Below, piece after piece: positions 11,627-20,937 of a stretch of DNA of 64,000 bases (position 1 is the stretch's first letter; each line of letters starts with the position of its first letter). The translations under genes were made by a program, and so were the position numbers. The notes below the pieces were generated by a model. It searched no databases, was not told where the DNA came from, and saw only the letters and a list, made by a program, of their open reading frames with translations. Where the stretch lies: NCBI RefSeq assembly GCF_000422305.1, contig NZ_AULN01000014.1, forward strand, positions 372,001 to 436,000, written 5' to 3'. This stretch comes from Luteimonas mephitis DSM 12574 (GTDB lineage: Bacteria > Pseudomonadota > Gammaproteobacteria > Xanthomonadales > Xanthomonadaceae).

Positions 11627-12349
11627 CTAGCGCGGCGCCGGCGTGCAGCCCAGTGCCGCGAGCGTGTCGTGCAGCGCCGGCACGTGCATCAGCCACGGCG
11701 CGGCGATCGTCAGCAGGCCGGCGGCGAGGATCAGCAGCGCCGCGGCAATCCGCCAGCGGCCGTGCTGCAGCCACAGCTTCAGGCGCGCCCCCGACCAGGT
11801 CAGCGGCAGCATCACCGGCAGGGTTCCCAGACCGAACGCCGCCATCGTCAGCGCGCCGTTGCGCGCATCGGCCTGCAGCCAGGCCGCCGCCAGCAGGGTC
11901 GTGCTCAGGCCGCACGGCAGCCAGCCCCAAAGCACGCCCAGCGCGATCCGCCTGGCGTGGCTGTTGGCCGGCAGCAGGCGCCGCTGCAGCGGGCGCAGCC
12001 AGCGCCACATCGCGCCGTTACCACGCAGGAAGGCCAGGCGGCCGCGGCTGTCCAGCAGGCGCACGGCCGCCAGCACCAGCACCAGGCCCACCGCCGTGCG
12101 CAGGCCGGTCGACAGCCACGGCATCCGCGCCGCGGTGACGATGCCGCCGCCGATGCCGCCCGCCACCGCGCCGGCGATGACGTAGCCGAGCACGCGGCCC
12201 AGGTTCGGTTCGATCACGTAGCGCAGGTCGCCGCGTGCGCCCATCGCCGGGAACGACGTCGCGATGCCGCCGCACATCGCCGCGCAGTGCAGGCCGCCGG
12301 TCAGGCCGCTGAGCAGCGCCGCCAGCAGGACCAGCCAGTCAATCGGCAT
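11627..12349 (-). CDS. SafE/TauE-like membrane protein of the cbb3 cluster (COG2836 type)
   Basis: This 240-aa polytopic inner-membrane protein resembles the TauE/SafE-like proteins commonly encoded next to ccoS and ccoI. It has about six hydrophobic segments and a conserved-looking H-C-x3-C-G-G motif near the N-terminus (GLHCAAMCGG). A second motif, WGWLPCGL, lies near residue 155. In this context it is usually thought to assist metal supply for cytochrome oxidase assembly, but its substrate is not established. The ATG at 12347-12349 overlaps the end of ccoS by 11 nt, indicating translational coupling. It is the last gene of the minus-strand cluster. Confidence 0.85.
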   Translation of the reverse strand: MPIDWLVLLAALLSGLTGGLHCAAMCGGIATSFPAMGARGDLRYVIEPNLGRVLGYVIAGAVAGGIGGGIVTAARMPWLSTGLRTAVGLVLVLAAVRLLDSRGRLAFLRGNGAMWRWLRPLQRRLLPANSHARRIALGVLWGWLPCGLSTTLLAAAWLQADARNGALTMAAFGLGTLPVMLPLTWSGARLKLWLQHGRWRIAAALLILAAGLLTIAAPWLMHVPALHDTLAALGCTPAPR

Positions 12350-12629
12350 CGCGCGGCTGCGGCTTGCCGGATGCCGGCGTGTCCGGCGCAGGCTGCGCGG
12401 GATGCGTCGACGCGGGTTGTTCCGGCACGGGTTGTTCCGGCGCAGGAAACTCCGGTGCAGCCGGGGCGTGCGCCTTCGCGGACGGGACCGGCGGATCGTC
12501 GCGCAGGATGTCCAGCGGCGCGGCATCCAGGTCGTCGAACTGCCCGTCGCGCACCGACCACACGAACGCCCAGATCGCCACGCCGAGCAGCAGCAGGCTG
12601 ATGGGGATCAGGAACAGCAGGATGGCCAT
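12339..12629 (-). CDS. ccoS: cbb3-type oxidase assembly protein CcoS
   Basis: CcoS is a small single-span membrane protein needed for cofactor insertion into cbb3 oxidase. The 96-aa product starts with a hydrophobic helix (residues 3-25) followed by the family motif WSVRDGQFDDLD. The C-terminal half is a Pro/Ala-rich low-complexity tail (PAPEQPVPEQPAST) longer than in many CcoS proteins. It lies 12 bp after ccoI and overlaps the SafE-like gene. Confidence 0.92.
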   Translation of the reverse strand: MAILLFLIPISLLLLGVAIWAFVWSVRDGQFDDLDAAPLDILRDDPPVPSAKAHAPAAPEFPAPEQPVPEQPASTHPAQPAPDTPASGKPQPRDAD

Positions 12630-12641
12630 CGTGGGCAGGCC

Positions 12642-15068
12642 CTAGTCGGTCGGCGAGGCAGCGGCCGCCATCATCGCAGCTGCAGGCTGCGGCGGCTGCT
12701 TCCGCCCCGGCGCCAGCCGCAGCGCGTTCAGCGTCACCGTCAGCGACGACGCCGCCATGCCCAGCGCCGCCAGCCACGGCGTCACCAGCCCCGCGGCCGC
12801 CAGCGGCAATGCCAGCACGTTGTAGCCCAGCGCCCAGGCCAGGTTCTGGCGGATGATCTTGCGCGTGCGCCGCGCCAGCGCCACCGATTCGGGCACCCGC
12901 ATCAGCGACGGATGGGTCGCCACCAGGTCGGCGGCGCGCTGCGCCAGCGCCGCGCCGTCGGCGACCGCCAGCGACACGTCGGCGCCGGCCAGCACCGGTG
13001 CGTCGTTGAGCCCGTCGCCGACCATCGCCACGCGCCGGCCCTGCGCCTGCAGCGTCCTCACGAAGGCCAGCTTCTGCTCCGGCGTCTGCCGCGCGTGCAC
13101 GTCGTCAATCGCGAGCAGCTTGCCGAAGCGCGCCACCGCTTCCATCGAATCGCCGCTCGACAGGTGCACGCGCAGCCCCAGCGCACGCAGCTCGGCGATC
13201 GCGTCGGCGGCCTCGGCCCGCGCCGACTCGTGCACGCCGAAGCGGGCGACACCGCGCTGCCCGTCGCCGAGCCACAGGTTGCCGTCGTCCTCGCCGCCGC
13301 AGGCGAAACCGGCCTGCCCGAGCCGCCAGGCAACGCCGTCGACCACGCCTTCGATGCCGGTGCCCGGCACCGCGCGCACCTCGCTTGCCGCGGGCACGCC
13401 TTCGACATCTGCAAACGCATGCGCCAGCGGGTGGCCGCTGTCGCGTTCGAGCGCGGCGGCGATGCGCAGCGCGGCCTGCAGGTCGAAACCGCCAATGGCC
13501 TCCGCGGTGGCACGGCGCGGACGCCCGTCGCTGAGGGTGCCGGTCTTGTCGAACACCACGTCGGTGACGTTGGCCAGGGTTTCCAGCGCATCGGGGCGCA
13601 GCGCCAGCACGCCCATCCGCGCGAGCGCGCCGTGCGCCACGGCCAGCGCGGCGGGAATCGACATCGACAGCGCGCAGGGGCAGCTGATCACCAGCAGCGC
13701 CAGCGTCACTTCAAGCGCACGCGACGGGTCGTGGATGCGCCAGCCCAGCCACACCAGCAGCGCGGCCAGCAGCAGCGCCAGCACGAACCAGCCGGCGATG
13801 CGGTCGGCCAAGCGCGCCAGCGGCGGCCGGTGTTCCTGCGCGTGTTCCACCAGCCGCGCCAGCTGCGACAGGCGGGTATCCGCGCCGACGCCGCGCACGT
13901 GCACGCGCGCCGGATGTTCGCGGCAGACCGTGCCGGCATACACCTGCGCACCGGCCTGCTTGCGCACCGGGGTGGATTCGCCGGTCAGCAGCGCTTCCTC
14001 GAAGCTGGCCTCGTCATCGAGCAGCAGGCCGTCGGCCGGCAGCGCGTCGCCGGCCGCGACGCGCACGATGTCGCCCACCCGCAGCGCTGCCACGGGCACC
14101 GCCTCGCGGCCGCCGTCGGGCAGCTCGCGCATCGCGATTACCGGCCGCGCCCGCGCCAGCGCATCGACCTGCGCGCTGGCGATGTTGCGGGCGCGCTGTT
14201 CCAGCATCCGCGCCGCGAGCAGGAAGAACACGAACATTACCGCGGCGTCGTACCAGACGTGCGCGCCGCCGCGGATCGTTTCCACCACGCTCGCGCCGTA
14301 GGCGAGCAGGGTGGCGCTGGCGACCAGCGTGTCCATGCCCAGCCGGCGCCCGCGCAGTTCGCGCAGCATGCCGGCGATGAACGGCCAGCCGGCCCAGAAC
14401 ACCACCGGCGACGACACCAGCAGCGTCACCCAGCGGAAGAAGTCGCGGGTGGCGATCGGCATCGTGTTGTTGAAGTCCAGGTACAGGGCTTCGGCGAACA
14501 TCATCGCCTGCATCGCGCCGATCCCGGCCAGCCCCAGCCGCAGCAGCCAGCGGTTGCGCTCGGCGCGGCGCGCCTGCTCGCGCATCTCGCCGCCGCTGAG
14601 GTACGGGCGATAGCCGAGCGCGGCGATGCGCTGCAGCAGCGCCGACAGCACCACCCTCGACGGATCCCAGGCGATGCGGATGCGGCCGGTCACCGCGTTG
14701 GCGCTGATGTCCAGCACGCCCGGTTCGCGGCGCAGGGCGCGGTCGATCAGCCATGCGCAGGCGGCGCAGCGCATGCCGTCGGTGAGCACGGTGATCTCGC
14801 GTCCGCCTTCCACCGCATGCACGTGCTCGTGCAGCAGGTCGTCGCGGTCCCAGGCCGAGAAATCCACCGGTTCCACGCCCACCTGTCCGGCTGGCGCGCT
14901 GCGCAGTTCGTAGTAGTCGCCCAGGTCGGCGTCGCGGATCCACTGCGCCGCGCCCGCGCAGCCGTCGCAGCAGAACTCACGCGGCTCGGCGTCGATGGTC
15001 GCGGTGGCGGGGTGGGGGGGAAGCGGTTCGCCGCAGTGGAAGCAGGCGTGGTCGGGCTGCGCGTTCAC
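12642..15068 (-). CDS. ccoI: Cu-transporting P-type ATPase CcoI (FixI)
   Basis: This P1B-type ATPase exports copper for assembly of the CcoN binuclear centre. The 808-aa product has N-terminal Cys motifs C9-x2-C12 and CCDGC at 33-37, then a heavy-metal-associated domain with MRCAAC (C101, C104). About eight membrane segments follow. The membrane CPC motif lies near residue 463, the phosphorylated DKTGT near 504, the HP motif in SGHPLA and GDGLND near 680. The start overlaps the ccoH stop by 4 nt (ATGA). Confidence 0.95.
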   Translation of the reverse strand: MNAQPDHACFHCGEPLPPHPATATIDAEPREFCCDGCAGAAQWIRDADLGDYYELRSAPAGQVGVEPVDFSAWDRDDLLHEHVHAVEGGREITVLTDGMRCAACAWLIDRALRREPGVLDISANAVTGRIRIAWDPSRVVLSALLQRIAALGYRPYLSGGEMREQARRAERNRWLLRLGLAGIGAMQAMMFAEALYLDFNNTMPIATRDFFRWVTLLVSSPVVFWAGWPFIAGMLRELRGRRLGMDTLVASATLLAYGASVVETIRGGAHVWYDAAVMFVFFLLAARMLEQRARNIASAQVDALARARPVIAMRELPDGGREAVPVAALRVGDIVRVAAGDALPADGLLLDDEASFEEALLTGESTPVRKQAGAQVYAGTVCREHPARVHVRGVGADTRLSQLARLVEHAQEHRPPLARLADRIAGWFVLALLLAALLVWLGWRIHDPSRALEVTLALLVISCPCALSMSIPAALAVAHGALARMGVLALRPDALETLANVTDVVFDKTGTLSDGRPRRATAEAIGGFDLQAALRIAAALERDSGHPLAHAFADVEGVPAASEVRAVPGTGIEGVVDGVAWRLGQAGFACGGEDDGNLWLGDGQRGVARFGVHESARAEAADAIAELRALGLRVHLSSGDSMEAVARFGKLLAIDDVHARQTPEQKLAFVRTLQAQGRRVAMVGDGLNDAPVLAGADVSLAVADGAALAQRAADLVATHPSLMRVPESVALARRTRKIIRQNLAWALGYNVLALPLAAAGLVTPWLAALGMAASSLTVTLNALRLAPGRKQPPQPAAAMMAAAASPTD

Positions 15069-15565
15069 TTCGCTTCCAGCGCGGGCCCCAGATGCGCGGC
15101 GTGCTGTCCGCGTGGCAGGCGCCCGCGCAGGCGCCAGCTGCCGGCCTCGTCGCCAAGCTGCAGGTTCCAGTCGTGGCCCGCGTCAGGCGCGTGCTCCGCG
15201 TGCCAGCCGAGCTTGTCGGGGACCAGCGTCAACACCTGGTCCGCGTCCTTGCTGTAGGGGTGCAGCAGGGTCAGGCGCAGGTTCTCGCCGCGGTGGAACT
15301 CGCCACCGGCCGGGAACACCCGCAGCATGCCTTCCTCCGACTGCAGCACCGCGCCCAGCTTCAGCTGCGCGGCGCGCTCGTCGGGGCCCAGGTCCGTGGT
15401 CTGGATCTGCCCGGTGCGCTGTACCTCGTCGGCCACCGAGTCGATGCTGCCGCCGCGCGACGACAGCACCACCAGCCAGATGCTCGCGACCACCGCCGCC
15501 AGAGGCAGGGCGATCACCAGCCAGACCATCGGCTCGCGCAGGGCGTGGCGGCGCTTGTCGTTCAT
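15065..15565 (-). CDS. ccoH: cbb3 assembly protein CcoH (FixH family)
   Basis: CcoH is a single-span membrane protein that associates with the cbb3 complex during assembly. The 166-aa product has one hydrophobic segment (about residues 13-34, MVWLVIALPLAAVVASIWLV) and a periplasmic domain with NLRLTLLHPYS and the C-terminal SWRLRGRLP typical of FixH. It lies between ccoG and ccoI and overlaps ccoI by 4 nt. Confidence 0.9.
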   Translation of the reverse strand: MNDKRRHALREPMVWLVIALPLAAVVASIWLVVLSSRGGSIDSVADEVQRTGQIQTTDLGPDERAAQLKLGAVLQSEEGMLRVFPAGGEFHRGENLRLTLLHPYSKDADQVLTLVPDKLGWHAEHAPDAGHDWNLQLGDEAGSWRLRGRLPRGQHAAHLGPALEAK

Positions 15566-15592
15566 TGCCTCGTGTCCATCACGGCGCGCCCG

Positions 15593-17140
15593 TCACATCG
15601 GCCCGAAGAAGGTGCTGTCGACCGTCTCGCTGGCCGCGCCGTCCTCGCTGCGCACGGTGAAGACGACGTCCTGGCGGCCCTTGATCGAGGCGGGCGCGGC
15701 CAGCACCACCGGCAGCGACAGCACTTCCTCGGCCTCGGCGTGGATCGGCTGGTCCAGTGCGCGCAGGGCGATGCCCGGCGTCTTCGAGGTGACTTCGATG
15801 TTGAACTCGCGCGCCTGCCCGGCCTTGTTGACCAGCTTGAGCGTGTAGCCGTTCTCGATGCTGCCGTCGGCGGCGCTGCGGTAAAGCGCGTTGCGGTCGC
15901 GCAGTACGTCGACGATCAGGCTGCTGCGCGTGGTCACGCCCCAGGCCCATGCAGTGACCAGCGCCACGAGCAGCACCGTGTAGACCGCGATGCGCGGGCG
16001 CGCCACGCGCGTCTTGCCGCCGTCGATGGCGTTCTGCGTGGTGTAGCGGATCAGGCCGCGCGCATAGCCCATCTTGTCCATGACGTCGTTGCAGGCGTCG
16101 ATGCAGGCGCCGCAGGCGATGCACTCGTACTGCAGGCCGTTGCGGATGTCGATTCCGGTGGGGCAGACCTGCACGCAGATGGTGCAGTCGATGCAGTCGC
16201 CCAACTCCTCGGGCGCGAACTTCGGCAGCGGCCTGGCTTCCTCGTCCACGTTGCCGAGCATGATCGTGCCGGCCGCCTGCAGGCGGTTGTCGGCCGCGCT
16301 GGGGTGGCGGGTCGCGCGAAACACGTAGTCGTAGGCCGTGGCCACGTCGAGCAGGCCGCGGGCGCGGGTGAACACGTCCTTGAGCGTGCGCTTGCGCGGG
16401 CCGCGCGGCTCTCCGCGCATCGGGTCGTAGGCGATGATCAGGGTGTCGCGGTCGAACATCGCGCCCTGGAAGCGCGCGTACGGGCACATGTACTTGCACA
16501 CCTGCTCGCGCAGGAAGCCGGCGTTGCCCCACGTGGCCAGCGCGTAGAACAGCACCCAGAACACTTCCCAGCCGTTCCAGTCGAACGGCCACAGCCGCGC
16601 GCCCAGGTCCACGATCGGGGTGAAGAAGCCGACGAAGGTGAAGCCCGTCCACAGCGCGAACACCAGCCACAGCACGTGCTTGCTGCCCTTGCGCAGCAGC
16701 TTCTCGCGGGTCCACGGACCGGCGTCGAGCTTCATCCGCCTGGCGCGGTCGCCCTCGGTCCAGCGCTCCATCCACAGGAACACTTCCGTCCACACCGTCT
16801 GCGGGCAGGCGTAGCCGCACCAAACCCGGCCGAGCAGGGCGGTGGCGAAGAACAGCACCAGCGCCAGGATGATCAGCAGCATCGCCAGGAAGGTGAAGTC
16901 CTGCGGCCAGAAGGTCAGCCCGAACACGTGGAACTTGCGCGCCGGCAGGTCGAACAGCACCGCCTGGTGGCCGTCCCACTTCAGCCACGGGAACACGTAG
17001 TACATGCCCAGCAGCCAGAACACCGCGGCCACGCGCAGGCGGTTGAGCGTGCCGGCGACGTCGCGCGGATAGACCTTGCGCTCGCTGGCGTAGACGGAAG
17101 CGCCCTCGTCGAGCAGCTCCAGGTCGATCTTCTTGCTCAC
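15593..17140 (-). CDS. ccoG: Cytochrome oxidase accessory protein CcoG (FixG)
   Basis: CcoG is a membrane-bound iron-sulfur protein reported to reduce Cu(II) to Cu(I) for cbb3 assembly. The 515-aa product has five or so membrane segments, the CGYACPQTVW motif near residue 110, and two ferredoxin-type clusters: CIDCTICVQVCP near 314 and CIACGACIDAC near 337. A C-terminal Ig-like periplasmic domain (FixG_C) follows. The GTG start at 17138-17140 gives SKKIDLELLDEGASVY, the expected N-terminus; upstream in-frame codons have no family likeness. Confidence 0.95.
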   Translation of the reverse strand: MSKKIDLELLDEGASVYASERKVYPRDVAGTLNRLRVAAVFWLLGMYYVFPWLKWDGHQAVLFDLPARKFHVFGLTFWPQDFTFLAMLLIILALVLFFATALLGRVWCGYACPQTVWTEVFLWMERWTEGDRARRMKLDAGPWTREKLLRKGSKHVLWLVFALWTGFTFVGFFTPIVDLGARLWPFDWNGWEVFWVLFYALATWGNAGFLREQVCKYMCPYARFQGAMFDRDTLIIAYDPMRGEPRGPRKRTLKDVFTRARGLLDVATAYDYVFRATRHPSAADNRLQAAGTIMLGNVDEEARPLPKFAPEELGDCIDCTICVQVCPTGIDIRNGLQYECIACGACIDACNDVMDKMGYARGLIRYTTQNAIDGGKTRVARPRIAVYTVLLVALVTAWAWGVTTRSSLIVDVLRDRNALYRSAADGSIENGYTLKLVNKAGQAREFNIEVTSKTPGIALRALDQPIHAEAEEVLSLPVVLAAPASIKGRQDVVFTVRSEDGAASETVDSTFFGPM

Positions 17141-17150
17141 TGCAATGCGT

Positions 17151-17447
17151 TCACTTGTGCGGGATGGGCCGGTTGAAGCGGCTGGCCGGGCGCAGCAGGA
17201 TCCATGTGAACAGGCTCGACGACGCAGTCGCGATCCAGAACATGAAAAAGCCGATGCTGTAGCCAAGGCCACGGGTCATCGGCATGTCCGGGAACGTCAT
17301 GTCACGCAGCGCGAGCGGATCGACGAAGGCGAAGAACGCCATCGTCGCCACGCCCGCCGAGAAGAAGCTCGGCCACGCAATCGCGCCGATCCGCTGCGCC
17401 ATCGGGCGCGGCGGGTGGTCGAACTTCGGCTCGGTGAAATCCGTCAC
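17151..17447 (-). CDS. Small membrane protein between ccoP and ccoG
   Basis: The 98-aa product starts at a GTG that overlaps the ccoP stop codon by 4 nt (GTGA) and ends 10 bp before ccoG, so it is embedded in the operon and probably translationally coupled to ccoP. It has two hydrophobic segments, about residues 25-43 and 62-85. A positively charged C-terminus follows (RFNRPIPHK). I recognise no named family. Comparable small membrane proteins occur at this spot in other Xanthomonadaceae as I recall. A role as an accessory subunit or assembly factor of cbb3 oxidase is inferred from position alone. Confidence 0.8.
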   Translation of the reverse strand: MTDFTEPKFDHPPRPMAQRIGAIAWPSFFSAGVATMAFFAFVDPLALRDMTFPDMPMTRGLGYSIGFFMFWIATASSSLFTWILLRPASRFNRPIPHK

Positions 17448-18400
17448 TGGTTGCCTGTCTCCTTCGCCGCCGGCGCGGCGCCGGCGGTGGCGTCGGCGGG
17501 GTGCGACAGCGACCACACATAGGCGGCGGCCAGCCGCGAGCGGGTTTCGCCCAGCATATCGCGCCAGGCCGGCATCACGCCGTGGCGGCCCTTGGCGATC
17601 GATTCGCTCAGCTGCGCGGTGCTGTCGCCGTACATCCAGTAGTCGTCGGTCAGGTCGGGCGCGCCCAGCGCCTGGTTGCCCTTGCCCTCGACGCCGTGGC
17701 AGGCGACGCAGACGCCTTCGTACAGGCGCTGGCCCTGGACGGCGAGGTAATCCTTGCTGCGCGCCGGGTCGGACAGCGAGCGCACGTACGCCACCACCGA
17801 GACCACCGCGCTGTCGCCGCCCATGCCGGTGAGCACGGTGCCCCATTCGGGCATCACGCCTTCGCGGCCGTCGAGCACCGTGGCCAGGATGTCGTCGGGC
17901 GTGCCGCCCCAGTGCCAGATGTCGTCGCGCAGGTTGGGGAAGCCGATCGCACCCTGTGCCGACGAGCCGTGGCAGGTGGCGCAGTTGTTGTTGAAGATCG
18001 CCTGGCCCAGCTTGATCGCCGTCGGGTCCCTGGCGATCTGGTCGATCGGCTGGCCCTTGTACGGCGCAAACGTGGCCTCCAGCCGCGCGTCGTCGGCCGC
18101 CTTGGCCAGCGCGTGCTCGCCGGCCGAGCTCCACTTGCCGTAGCCCTCGTAGCGGCCCAGGCCGCCGTACCAGAAGATGTACACCGCCGAGAACGCCAGC
18201 AGCAGGTAGAAGCCGTTGATCCACCAGCGCGGCATCGGCTTGTTGTACTCGGTGATGTCGCCATCCCAGTAGTGGCTGGTTTCCTCCGGCTTGGGATCAC
18301 CGGGGCGGCGCTTGGCCGTCCACCACAGCAGCCACACGCAGCCGAGCAGGTTCAGCGCCAGCAGCGCGATGACGTACCACGACCAGCCGGTGCTCATCAT
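17444..18400 (-). CDS. ccoP: cbb3 oxidase diheme cytochrome c subunit CcoP
   Basis: CcoP accepts electrons from the bc1 complex or soluble cytochromes and passes them via CcoO to CcoN. The 318-aa product has an N-terminal membrane region (residues 8-30 and 60-80), then two c-type heme sites: CATCH at 140-144 and CVACH at 231-235. Candidate axial Met residues are in GVMPEWG and GVMPAW. The WDGDITEYNKPMPRWW motif is typical of CcoP. The ATG overlaps the ccoQ stop. Confidence 0.96.
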   Translation of the reverse strand: MMSTGWSWYVIALLALNLLGCVWLLWWTAKRRPGDPKPEETSHYWDGDITEYNKPMPRWWINGFYLLLAFSAVYIFWYGGLGRYEGYGKWSSAGEHALAKAADDARLEATFAPYKGQPIDQIARDPTAIKLGQAIFNNNCATCHGSSAQGAIGFPNLRDDIWHWGGTPDDILATVLDGREGVMPEWGTVLTGMGGDSAVVSVVAYVRSLSDPARSKDYLAVQGQRLYEGVCVACHGVEGKGNQALGAPDLTDDYWMYGDSTAQLSESIAKGRHGVMPAWRDMLGETRSRLAAAYVWSLSHPADATAGAAPAAKETGNQ

Positions 18401-18540
18401 GGGCGGTCCTCCGGCACGTCTTCATCGATCGCCAGCCTCGCGGCGGCATCGAAGTCGGCCTTGCGGCGCGGGCTCCACGCCCACGCCCAGCCGAGCAGGA
18501 ACAGCAGCAGCAGGATCGAAGTCACGATTCCGGACAACAT
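18397..18540 (-). CDS. ccoQ: cbb3 oxidase small subunit CcoQ
   Basis: The gene is too short for usual ORF thresholds. From ATG at 18538-18540 it encodes 47 aa beginning MLSGIVTSILLLLFLLGWAW, one hydrophobic helix followed by a Trp-rich turn and an acidic tail ending VPEDRP. Size and position between ccoO and ccoP fit CcoQ/FixQ, which stabilises the complex. Its stop overlaps the ccoP start, and it begins 3 bp after the ccoO stop. Confidence 0.88.
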   Translation of the reverse strand: MLSGIVTSILLLLFLLGWAWAWSPRRKADFDAAARLAIDEDVPEDRP

Positions 18541-18543
18541 GGC

Positions 18544-19161
18544 TCACTCCCCCCGCGGCGCGTGCTTGCCGAGCGCCTGCAGGTAGGCGACCACGGCGTC
18601 GAGTTCGGTCTTGTCGGCGACGTCCGCGGCGGCGGCCGCGATCTGCTCGTCGGTATACGGGTCGCCGAGGCGCTGCAACGCGCGCATGTGCGCGGCGACC
18701 TGCTTGCCGTCGAGGACGTTCTCCGCCAGCCACGGGAACGCGGGCATGTTGGATTCGGGCACCACGTCGCGCGGGTTGATCATGTGCACCCGGTGCCAGT
18801 CGTCCGAATAGCGCCCGCCCACGCGCGCCAGGTCAGGCCCGGTGCGCTTGGAGCCCCACTGGAACGGCCGGTCGTACACCGACTCGCCGGCCAGCGAATA
18901 GTGGCCGTAGCGCTCGGTCTCGAAACGCAGCGTGCGGATCATCTGCGAGTGGCAGTTGTAGCAGCCCTCGCGCACGTACACATCGCGTCCGGCAAGCTGC
19001 AGCGCGGGGTAGGGCTCCACGCCCGGCAGCGGCTTGATCGCCTCGGCCTGGTACATCAGCGGGACGATCTCGGCCAGCCCGCCCAGCGACAGCGCCACCG
19101 TGATCAGCACCGCCATCAGGCCGATGTTCTTCTCGACTTTCTCGTGTCCAATATTGCTCAT
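18544..19161 (-). CDS. ccoO: cbb3 oxidase monoheme cytochrome c subunit CcoO
   Basis: CcoO is a membrane-anchored cytochrome c that relays electrons to the CcoN catalytic site. The 205-aa product has one N-terminal membrane helix (about residues 13-36), a single heme site CYNCH at 67-71 and a candidate Met ligand in [10 protein letters not shown] near residue 139. The ATG at 19159-19161 lies 10 bp after ccoN and gives the typical start [14 protein letters not shown]. Confidence 0.96.
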   Translation of the reverse strand: MSNIGHEKVEKNIGLMAVLITVALSLGGLAEIVPLMYQAEAIKPLPGVEPYPALQLAGRDVYVREGCYNCHSQMIRTLRFETERYGHYSLAGESVYDRPFQWGSKRTGPDLARVGGRYSDDWHRVHMINPRDVVPESNMPAFPWLAENVLDGKQVAAHMRALQRLGDPYTDEQIAAAAADVADKTELDAVVAYLQALGKHAPRGE

Positions 19162-19171
19162 CGGGTCGTCC

Positions 19172-20668
19172 TCAGGCGCGCGCTTCGGCCACATCGGGCG
19201 GAAGCACCGGATTGGGCGCCGGATTCCTGGCCAGCTGCACGGTCTTGTACATGTTCCACGCCATCAGGCACATGCCGGCCAGCACCAGCACGCCGCCGAA
19301 CAGGCGCCCCAGGTAGTAGGGATACGTGGCGTTGAGCGACTCGACGAAGCTGTAGGTCAGCGTGCCGTCGGGATTGGTCGCGCGCCACATCAGGCCCTGG
19401 GTGACGCCGGCGATCCACATCGAGGCGATGTAGAACACCACGCCCAGCGTGTGCAGCCAGAAATGCGCGTCGATCCACTTGACCGAATACATCTCCTTGA
19501 GCCCCTGCAGCCGCGGCAGCAGCGCGTAGACCGAGCCGATCGAGATCATCGCCACCCAGCCCAGGGTGCCGGCGTGGACGTGGCCCACGGTCCAGTCGGT
19601 GTAGTGGCTCAGCGAGTTGACCGTCTTGATCGACAGCATCGGCCCCTCGAACGTGGCAATCATGTAGAAGCTGATCGCCACGATCAGGAACTTCAGGATC
19701 GGGTCGGTGCGCAGCTTGTACCAGACACCCGACAGCGTGAGGATGCCGTTCATCGCGCCGCCCCAGCTGGGCGCCAGCAGGATCAGCGAGAACACCATGC
19801 CAACCGACTGCGCCCAGTCCGGCAGCGCGGTGTAGTGCAGGTGGTGCGGGCCGGCCCACATGTAGACCGAGATCAGCGCCCAGAAGTGCACGATCGACAG
19901 CCGGTACGAGTAGATCGGCCGCCCGGCCTGCTTGGGCACGAAGTAGTACATCATCGCCAGGTAACCGGTGGTCAGCAGGAACGCCACCGCGTTGTGCCCG
20001 TACCACCACTGCGCCATCGCATCGACCGCGCCGCTGTAGATCGGGTAGGACTTGGCCAGGCTGGCCGGCATCGACAGGTTGTTGACGATGTGCAGCATGC
20101 CCACGGCGATGATGTAGGCGCCGTAGAACCAGTTGGCCACGTAGATGTGCTTGACCCGGCGCTTGGCGATGGTGCCGAAGAACAGCACGCCGTAGGCCAC
20201 CCAGACCACCGCGATGGCGATGTCGATCGGCCATTCCAGCTCGGCGTATTCCTTGCCCTGGGTCAGGCCCAGCGGCAGGGTGATGGCCGCGGCCACGATG
20301 ATCGCCTGCCAGCCCCAGAACACGAAGGCGGCCAGCTTGTCCGAGATCAGCCGTACGTGGCAGGTCCGCTGGACCACGTACAGGCTGGTGGCGAACAGCA
20401 CCGAGCCGCCGAAGGCGAAGATCACCGCGTTGGTGTGCAGCGGGCGCAGCCGGCCGTAGCTCAGCCACGGGATGTCGAAGTTCAGCGCCGGCCAGTAGAG
20501 CTGTGCCGAGATCAGCACGCCCACCGCCATACCCACGATGCCCCACAGGATCGTGGCGACGACGAACTGGCGCACTACCTTGTCGCTGTAGGTCGCAGCG
20601 GCTTCCGCGACGTGCGGGATCACGCCCGATGCGCCGCCCGGCGCAGGCTGTACTGCTTGAATGCTCAT
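19172..20668 (-). CDS. ccoN: cbb3-type cytochrome c oxidase catalytic subunit CcoN
   Basis: CcoN is the heme-copper catalytic subunit of the high-affinity cbb3 oxidase, reducing oxygen to water while pumping protons. The 498-aa product has about 12 membrane helices with conserved histidines in [29 protein letters not shown] and [11 protein letters not shown]. It heads the operon ccoN-O-Q-P-(98 aa)-G-H-I-S-(SafE-like). An AAGGTG ribosome binding site lies just upstream of the ATG, and a perfect FNR box is centred about 63 bp upstream of it. Confidence 0.97.
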   Translation of the reverse strand: MSIQAVQPAPGGASGVIPHVAEAAATYSDKVVRQFVVATILWGIVGMAVGVLISAQLYWPALNFDIPWLSYGRLRPLHTNAVIFAFGGSVLFATSLYVVQRTCHVRLISDKLAAFVFWGWQAIIVAAAITLPLGLTQGKEYAELEWPIDIAIAVVWVAYGVLFFGTIAKRRVKHIYVANWFYGAYIIAVGMLHIVNNLSMPASLAKSYPIYSGAVDAMAQWWYGHNAVAFLLTTGYLAMMYYFVPKQAGRPIYSYRLSIVHFWALISVYMWAGPHHLHYTALPDWAQSVGMVFSLILLAPSWGGAMNGILTLSGVWYKLRTDPILKFLIVAISFYMIATFEGPMLSIKTVNSLSHYTDWTVGHVHAGTLGWVAMISIGSVYALLPRLQGLKEMYSVKWIDAHFWLHTLGVVFYIASMWIAGVTQGLMWRATNPDGTLTYSFVESLNATYPYYLGRLFGGVLVLAGMCLMAWNMYKTVQLARNPAPNPVLPPDVAEARA

Positions 20669-20724
20669 GGAAACACCTTGATTTCGCTGCTCCGATATTG
20701 TCCAGAAAGCGGCCGCGGGCGGAC

Positions 20725-20738
20725 TTGATCTCGATCAA
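20725..20738 (-). promoter_or_regulatory. Perfect FNR box upstream of ccoN
   Basis: TTGAT-CTCG-ATCAA is an exact consensus FNR/ANR site. A plausible -10 (CAATAT, about 20695-20700) lies about 33 bp downstream of its centre, placing the box near -41.5 relative to a start site around 20690. This is the class II activation geometry. The regulator encoded at 10761-11519 is the obvious candidate. Confidence 0.9.
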
Positions 20739-20937
20739 ACGCCCTTTTGGCGCCGTGGGGCAGGGCCGGTCAGGGAACCTGGCCGCGACGCCACCGCACC
20801 GCCACGCCTGCCACTTTTTTCGCCAACGCTGCCACCTCGTCCGCCGGCCACGCCGTGAAAGGGTTGGCACAGCGGTTGCGGGCGCCAATGGTGCCATTTT
20901 CGGCGGCGTTCGTGCCGCTTTCCGCGCCGTCGCCGAC

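Noticed and set aside
12264..15257. 997-aa open frame on the plus strand
   Set aside because: It is antisense to ccoI and ccoH, whose minus-strand products are clearly recognisable; the product is Arg/Gln/His-rich, typical of a shadow frame in GC-rich DNA.
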